From CAYRTD01 sp964595055 (GTDB lineage: Bacteria; Bacteroidota; Bacteroidia; Bacteroidales; GCA-2748055): 36,900 bases of DNA. The position numbers were made by a program, and so were the translations under genes. Of the stretch, positions 33,086 to 36,900 are shown piece after piece; position 1 is the first letter of the stretch, and each line of letters begins with the position of its first letter. The notes under the pieces were generated by a model. The model made no database searches and was not told the DNA's origin. It saw only the letters and a list, made by a program, of their open reading frames with translations. The stretch lies in contig CAZQOV010000008.1 in NCBI GenBank assembly GCA_964595055.1, forward strand, positions 1-36,900, read 5' to 3'.

Positions 33086-33991
33086 ATGGACAAATACACC
33101 CTAACTCACTTAAGAGAACTCGAATCAGAGTCAATGTATGTGATCAGAGAAGTAGCTGCGCAATTTGAAAAACCAGCTTTGCTTTTTTCGGGAGGGAAAG
33201 ATTCAATTGTAATGTATTACCTCGCCCGGAAGGCTTTCTGGCCCTCACCGGTTCCTTTTCCGTGTTTACATATTGATACCGGTCATAACTTTCCGGAAAC
33301 CCTTGAATTCAGAGATAGACTAATGGATAGTACGGGAGGAAAATGTATTGTTGCCTATGTGCAGAATTCTATAGATAGCGGGAAAGTGGTAGAAGAAAAG
33401 GGCGTGAATGCCAGCAGAAATATGCTTCAAACAGTAACCCTTCTCGATGCCATCGAAGAACATAAGTTTGATGCAGCTTTGGGCGGCGGAAGACGCGACG
33501 AAGAAAAGGCAAGAGCCAAAGAACGATTTTTCTCTCATCGTGATGATTTCGGACAATGGGATCCCAAAAACCAGCGTCCGGAGCTCTGGAACATTTTTAA
33601 TGGCAGAAAAAATATGGGCGAGCACTTCAGGGTATTTCCCCTCAGCAACTGGACCGAAATGGACGTATGGCAATATATTCTGCTCGAAGATATTGACATC
33701 CCATCCCTCTACTATACACACAAAAGGGAAGTTTTCTTACGGGATGGAACCTGGCTTGCTACCGCCCCATTTATGGAGCTAAAAGAAGAGGAAAAACCAG
33801 AAGTAAGAGATGTCAGATGCCGGACGATCGGTGATATAACCTGTACAGGTTTGACCCTTTCCACGGCTAATTCACTGGAAGATATCATAAATGAGGTGGC
33901 TGCAACGCGAGTAACAGAAAGAGGAGGAAGATATGATGATAAGCGGTCAGAAGCAGCGATGGAAGACCGGAAGAAGGAAGGGTATTTTTAA
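33086..33991 (+). CDS. cysD: sulfate adenylyltransferase subunit 2 (CysD)
   Basis: Catalytic subunit of ATP sulfurylase (sulfate + ATP to APS + PPi), working with the GTPase CysN; cytoplasmic. 301 aa from the ATG at 33086, which follows a GGAG-rich site; the TTG at 33056 sits in the -7 box and was rejected. PP-loop FSGGKDS at residues 34-40. LGGGRRDEEKARAKERFFSHRD and PLSNWTEMDVWQYI are strongly conserved, and the protein ends RSEAAMEDRKKEGYF like other CysD. Its stop codon falls in the first base of a 53-bp repeat. cysN lies 362 bases on. No cysC or cysH is adjacent, and no sulfate permease. Confidence 0.96.
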   Translation: MDKYTLTHLRELESESMYVIREVAAQFEKPALLFSGGKDSIVMYYLARKAFWPSPVPFPCLHIDTGHNFPETLEFRDRLMDSTGGKCIVAYVQNSIDSGKVVEEKGVNASRNMLQTVTLLDAIEEHKFDAALGGGRRDEEKARAKERFFSHRDDFGQWDPKNQRPELWNIFNGRKNMGEHFRVFPLSNWTEMDVWQYILLEDIDIPSLYYTHKREVFLRDGTWLATAPFMELKEEEKPEVRDVRCRTIGDITCTGLTLSTANSLEDIINEVAATRVTERGGRYDDKRSEAAMEDRKKEGYF

Positions 33992-34138
33992 TGAAACACA
34001 GTGTTTAGGAGCGTTAGCGAACTAAACACTGATGTTGAATTAAACCCTGAGCGAAGCGAAGGGTCTTTAAAGCACTTTGAGAAGCTTAATGAAACACAGT
34101 GTTTAGGAGCGTTAGCGAACTAAACACTGATGTTGAAT
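33988..34138 (+). repeat. pair of identical 53-bp repeats, each with a hairpin
   Basis: Bases 33988-34040 and 34086-34138 are identical, 98 bases apart. Each contains CAGTGTTTAG (33999-34008) and CTAAACACTG (34022-34031) around a 13-base loop, a perfect ten-base stem. Beyond the identical block both copies continue with a CCTGAGCG stretch, and the segments between hold CTGAGCG-type words (AGCGAAGCGAAGGG; TGAGCGTAGCCGAAG), a style of interspersed repeat seen in many Bacteroidetes genomes. The first copy starts inside the cysD stop codon. It may stabilise mRNA ends or be a REP-like mobile sequence. Confidence 0.85.
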
Positions 34139-34196
34139 AAATCCTGAGCGGCGGTTGCTGAGCGTAGCCGAAGTAAGCCGAAAGATCCTTGAGGAG

Positions 34197-34347
34197 GTTT
34201 AATCGTTTAAGTGTTTAACTGTTCAAATGATGCTAACCATCAACAAGCGAGAAAAAAACAAATAAACGATTAAACCATTACCTGCCCGCCAAAGCGCTGG
34301 CCCTTGCTTCGGCAGGCGGGAACGATTAAACAATTAAACGATTAAAC
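34197..34347. repeat. inverted 8-bp repeat arrays around a GC-rich island
   Basis: 34197-34228 is four tandem copies of GTTTAANN. 34268-34275 and 34324-34347 hold one and three copies of its complement, NATTAAAC. AAACGATTAAAC occurs at 34264-34275 and 34336-34347, and its complement at 34197-34208. Between them at about 34281-34320 is a GC-rich segment, CCTGCCCGCC ... GGCAGGCGGG, able to pair with itself. The array ends six bases before the cysN ATG, so the cysN leader can fold strongly. No gene lies between 33992 and 34353. Confidence 0.8.
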
Positions 34348-34353
34348 AACGAC

Positions 34354-35637
34354 ATGAGCAAAGAGAAAACAAATGCTGCCCCCGGCTATCTGGACATGCA
34401 ATTGCTTAGATTTACCACTGCTGGTAGTGTGGATGACGGAAAGAGTACATTGATCGGCAGGCTTCTTTATGACAGCAAATCCATTTTTGAAGATCAGATG
34501 GAAGCAGTAAAACTGGCCAGCGAAAGGCGCGGAGATGAACATGTTAATCTTGCCCTTCTCACCGACGGCCTGAGAGCGGAGAGAGAACAGGGAATTACCA
34601 TTGATGTAGCTTACCGTTACTTTGCCACTCCCAAGCGTAAGTTTATCATAGCCGATACACCCGGACACATTCAGTATACCCGTAATATGGTTACCGGAGC
34701 TTCTACAGCCAATCTTGCCATCATTCTTGTGGATGCAAGAAACGGGGTACTCGAGCAAACCATCAGGCACTCATATATTGCTTCCCTGTTGCAGATCCCG
34801 CATGTGGTGATCTGTGTGAATAAAATGGACCTGGTTGATTATAAGGAAGAGCGTTTTGAAGAGATCAGGGAGCATTTCAACAGTTTTGCTTCCAAGCTGG
34901 ACATTCAGGATGTGAGTTTTATCCCTATCAGTGCATTGAAGGGTGATAATGTTGTGGACAGAAGTAAAAACATGAAATGGTATGATGGCCCTACCCTGCT
35001 CTATTTGCTTGAAAACATACATATTGCCAGCGACCGTAACTTTATTGACAGTCGATTCCCGGTGCAGTATGTTATCCGTCCACAATCAGAAAAAAATCCT
35101 GATTATCGCGGGTATGCAGGCAGGATAGCCTCAGGAATTTTCAAAAAAGGCGATAAAGTTAAAATTCTTCCTTCAGGGCTTACTTCCACCATTAAATCTA
35201 TAGATACCATGAATGGGGAATTGAAAGAAGCCTTTACCCCCATGTCAGTTACCCTGACACTTGAGGACGACATTGACATCAGCCGGGGTGATATGATCGT
35301 AAGGGACAATAAAGAACCTGTGATTGGCCAGGAGCTGGATATGATGGTTTGCTGGTTAAATGAAAAACCGCTCAATCCAAGCGGTAAATATATTCTCAGA
35401 CACACTACTTCGGAAGCCAGAGCCATGATCAAGGAAGTGTCTTACAAGGTCAACATTAACAATCTGGAAAAGAATTACGATGATCTGGGAGTTTCCCTGA
35501 ATGAAATTGCCCGGATTAAGGTCAAGACTTCCAAGCCGGTATTTCATGATCCTTACCGCCGGAATCGCCAAACAGGAAGTCTGATCCTGGTTGAGGAAGG
35601 CACGAACAATACGGTGGGTGCGGCAATGATTGTTTGA
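34354..35637 (+). CDS. cysN: sulfate adenylyltransferase subunit 1, GTPase (CysN)
   Basis: GTPase subunit of ATP sulfurylase that drives APS formation by CysD; cytoplasmic. 427 aa, shorter than E. coli CysN (475) and without a fused CysC (APS kinase) domain. EF-Tu-like motifs: G1 GSVDDGKST (24-32), G3 DTPGH (101-105), G4 NKMD (156-159), G5 SALKG. LRFTTAGSVDDGKSTLIGRLLYDSK and EREQGITIDVAYRYF identify CysN rather than other translational GTPases. Two beta-barrel domains follow (from about 235). The ATG at 34354 lies behind the repeat array without a clear Shine-Dalgarno, usual in this phylum. It is 362 bases from cysD, an unusual distance for a partner subunit. Confidence 0.96.
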   Translation: MSKEKTNAAPGYLDMQLLRFTTAGSVDDGKSTLIGRLLYDSKSIFEDQMEAVKLASERRGDEHVNLALLTDGLRAEREQGITIDVAYRYFATPKRKFIIADTPGHIQYTRNMVTGASTANLAIILVDARNGVLEQTIRHSYIASLLQIPHVVICVNKMDLVDYKEERFEEIREHFNSFASKLDIQDVSFIPISALKGDNVVDRSKNMKWYDGPTLLYLLENIHIASDRNFIDSRFPVQYVIRPQSEKNPDYRGYAGRIASGIFKKGDKVKILPSGLTSTIKSIDTMNGELKEAFTPMSVTLTLEDDIDISRGDMIVRDNKEPVIGQELDMMVCWLNEKPLNPSGKYILRHTTSEARAMIKEVSYKVNINNLEKNYDDLGVSLNEIARIKVKTSKPVFHDPYRRNRQTGSLILVEEGTNNTVGAAMIV

Positions 35638-35640
35638 GAA

Positions 35641-35717
35641 CGGTGAGCGGTAAACGGTAAACGGTAATCGGTAATTGGTAATCGGTGAGCGGTGAGCGGT
35701 AAGCAGTAAGCGGTGAA
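35641..35717 (+). repeat. 7-bp tandem array, eleven units
   Basis: Eleven consecutive seven-base units of the form CGGTRAN (CGGTGAG, CGGTAAA twice, CGGTAAT twice, TGGTAAT, CGGTGAG twice, CGGTAAG, CAGTAAG, CGGTGAA). It begins three bases after the cysN stop. Units vary mainly at positions 5 and 7. No protein or binding role is evident; array length could vary by slippage. Confidence 0.9.
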
Positions 35718-35734
35718 CAGTTAGGATGCCTGAT

Positions 35735-36028
35735 TAGGGTTTTATTGCCCCGGCATGTACTGTCGCGCTTTTACCTTAATAAATGACCCCGATGGGCATA
35801 TGCCTTAGCTTAAGGTTACCAGGGTTCAATAAATGTATTAGAATCACTACCTCTCCCGATGAAATACCGGGGCATGCTGTCAGTCTGGTCCCGAAAGCAT
35901 TCGGGATTGCCGCCGGCTTCCTTCAGATTCTACCTCACGATAGACAGCCATTCTTTTAGCTAATGCTTCCCGCTGTCAAAGTACGTTCGGGACTTTCACT
36001 CTATAGTTCATGCCCATGCCGGGCATAC
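35735..36028 (-). mobile_element. 5' fragment of a group II intron (domain I), truncated
   Basis: Read on the minus strand from 36028 the DNA starts GTATGCCCGGCATGGGC, like the 5' end (GTGYGCCCGGCATGGGC) of many bacterial group II introns. GTGAAAGTCC follows (35999-35990), then GAGGTAGAATCTGAAGG and AAGCC (35936-35915), then GACCAGACTGACAG, a series matching domain I of ltrA-carrying introns known from Bacteroidetes. Hairpins such as CCCGAA-AGCA-TTCGGG (35889-35906) and GACAGC/GCTGTC (35943-35948, 35972-35977) fit such a fold. There is no reverse transcriptase frame and no domain V, so it cannot splice or move by itself. The lower end near 35735 is approximate. Confidence 0.7.
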
Positions 36029-36031
36029 CCA

Positions 36032-36066
36032 AAAAAAAGAGGATGAAAAATTCATCCTCTTTTTTT
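36032..36066 (-). terminator. intrinsic terminator of the SusD-family gene
   Basis: Perfect 16-base stem (AAAAAAAGAGGATGAA with its complement) around a three-base loop, 19 bases after the stop codon, with T runs on both strands so it could work in both directions. On the minus strand the U tract runs straight to the 5' end of the intron fragment. Confidence 0.9.
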
Positions 36067-36085
36067 AATTTCAATAATTCCTTCT

Positions 36086-36900
36086 TTAATCCATTGCCCA
36101 GAAAACTTTATTTTCATAAATATTTCCTTCTTCAGGGACATTTGCGGAGTTTGAAGAAACTTCACTTAGCGCATACGGGAACCGGTTAGGAAATCCTGTT
36201 GTTGCGTTGTTTGGGTTCTTCATTTCAGGAATTCCGGTACGCCTTACGGTATTGTAAGCAGTGATTGCTTCCCGTTCGTAGGAGGCTATGTACTTTTGAA
36301 TGATTATCTCTTCAAGTTCATTACCATCCGTAAGTAAGGGGGCCACAGAATTGGTGAAATAATCAGCAGCAACAGAATCTGCATCGGCAACACCATGGAA
36401 AAGGAAGTTAGCAGTAATAGCGTCTTCCAGAGAATTGGTCCAAGTGGCATCTTCGGTTCGGAATTTGGCTTCCGCTTCAATGAACTTCATTTCATGATAG
36501 GTAATCATGGGAACAGCAGGAAGTGTTGAGGCAGCAGTTATTGCAGATTCCGAATATACACCACCCTGGTTTTGGGTAGCCGCTCCAATGGGTGCCGGTA
36601 CAATTTCTTCATCAACTCGTGTAGCAAAATAAACAAGCCTTGGATCACTTCTGTCATTCATTAGATCATAAAGGGTACTGCTGAAAGCCAATTGTGCCCT
36701 TTCATACCAGAATTCCCACCAGGGATTAAGCTTCGTGTAGGCCAGTTCAAAACCACCCAGCATCATATTTTCAGCATTGTCGGAAATGGCATTATCCAGC
36801 GCAGCCAATGCTTCTCCGGCAGCTTCTGTGTCGACGTTCGACAAACGCATTTTGTGACGAGCAATCAGGCTATAGGCAACTTTGGTCCAAAGTTCACTAT
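36086..36900 (-). CDS. SusD/RagB-family outer-membrane lipoprotein, N-terminal part outside window
   Basis: SusD proteins cap SusC-type TonB transporters on the cell surface and hold glycans or peptides for import. The frame stays open past the internal ATG at 36850 to the window edge (ELWTKVAYSLIARHKMRLSN), so about 271 residues are visible and the lipoprotein signal and TPR-like N-terminus are missing. Family features: WTKVAYSLIARHKMRLS (helix of the TPR scaffold), NPWWEFWYERAQLAFSSTLYDLMNDRSDPRLVYFA and ITYHEMKFIEAEAKFR, then the C-terminal FPYALSEVSSNSANVPEEGNIYENKVFWAMD. It is closest to the SusD-like_2 type. The SusC partner should lie further right, upstream on the minus strand. Ligand not predictable. 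Confidence 0.88.
   Translation of the reverse strand, partial: SELWTKVAYSLIARHKMRLSNVDTEAAGEALAALDNAISDNAENMMLGGFELAYTKLNPWWEFWYERAQLAFSSTLYDLMNDRSDPRLVYFATRVDEEIVPAPIGAATQNQGGVYSESAITAASTLPAVPMITYHEMKFIEAEAKFRTEDATWTNSLEDAITANFLFHGVADADSVAADYFTNSVAPLLTDGNELEEIIIQKYIASYEREAITAYNTVRRTGIPEMKNPNNATTGFPNRFPYALSEVSSNSANVPEEGNIYENKVFWAMD

Larger units (their letters stand above)
35638..36085. other. 448-base gap: 7-bp array, intron fragment, terminator
   Basis: From left to right this gap holds the 7-bp tandem array, a short unassigned stretch (35718-35734), the group II intron 5' fragment on the minus strand, and the susD terminator hairpin. No protein-coding gene is supported. Nothing that looks like an intrinsic terminator for cysN was seen. 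Confidence 0.7.

Noticed and set aside
33988..34138. CRISPR-like pair of hairpin repeats
   Set aside because: Only two copies, 53 bases each, and the DNA between them is itself repeat-like; no cas genes nearby.
35641..35717. CRISPR-like regular repeats
   Set aside because: Units are only seven bases and run head to tail without spacers; a simple tandem repeat.
36086..36900. Complete short SusD gene starting at the ATG at 36850
   Set aside because: The frame stays open to the window edge with SusD-like sequence (SELWTKVAYSLIARHK), so the gene is cut by the window.

Overview
The window reads as chromosomal DNA of a Bacteroidota (Bacteroidetes), probably in or near Bacteroidales/Marinilabiliales; the rank below phylum is inference. 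The grounds are family content (long NusB, DUF1573, YajC and YbbR next to CoaE, a PUR-domain DUF3276 protein, DUF5606, a FeoA-FeoB fusion, a SusD-family protein, MacB/FtsX-type permeases of about 800 aa), moderately AT-rich composition, weak Shine-Dalgarno sites, and several promoters with the Bacteroidetes -7 box TAnnTTTG. No rRNA or tRNA gene and no CRISPR array was seen.

Layout. 1-1821: 3' part of a POT peptide transporter and a small lipoprotein, closed by a strong hairpin. 2007-3353: class II CPD photolyase. 3651-6050: an FtsX-type permease, tail to tail with a minus-strand group phoH - purC - LysM/periplasmic-binding protein (10066-6053). 10159-11730: plus-strand pair SAM hydrolase and MazG. 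16545-11780: minus-strand housekeeping run nusB - DUF1573 - yajC - ybbR-like - coaE - djlA-like - DUF5606. 16546-17069 is non-coding with strong secondary structure. 17070-18563: PUR-domain protein facing a thiamine-binding-type protein and an unrecognised protein. 18712-23049: feoA-feoB fusion with a small Cys-rich membrane partner, a membrane protein, a heavy-metal-associated (HMA) lipoprotein and a DUF456 membrane protein. 25437-23163: carbamate kinase and ornithine carbamoyltransferase, which together could make ATP from citrulline, behind an FNR/CRP-like palindrome. 25759-29475: lipoprotein - ftsK - lolA-like, meeting a 7TM-HD phosphodiesterase gene (31611-29476) stop to stop. 31991-32782: NlpC/P60 peptidase. 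33086-35637: cysD and cysN (ATP sulfurylase), separated and followed by repeat-rich DNA. 36900-36086: 3' part of a SusD-family gene.

Most of the window is ordinary core genome. The unusual material is non-coding: a 5' fragment of a group II intron placed directly after the susD terminator (36028-about 35735), a 7-bp tandem array behind cysN, two 53-bp direct repeats and inverted 8-bp arrays between cysD and cysN, a structured region upstream of nusB that may encode a small RNA, and a dyad upstream of carbamate kinase. No complete new defence or mobile system is visible.
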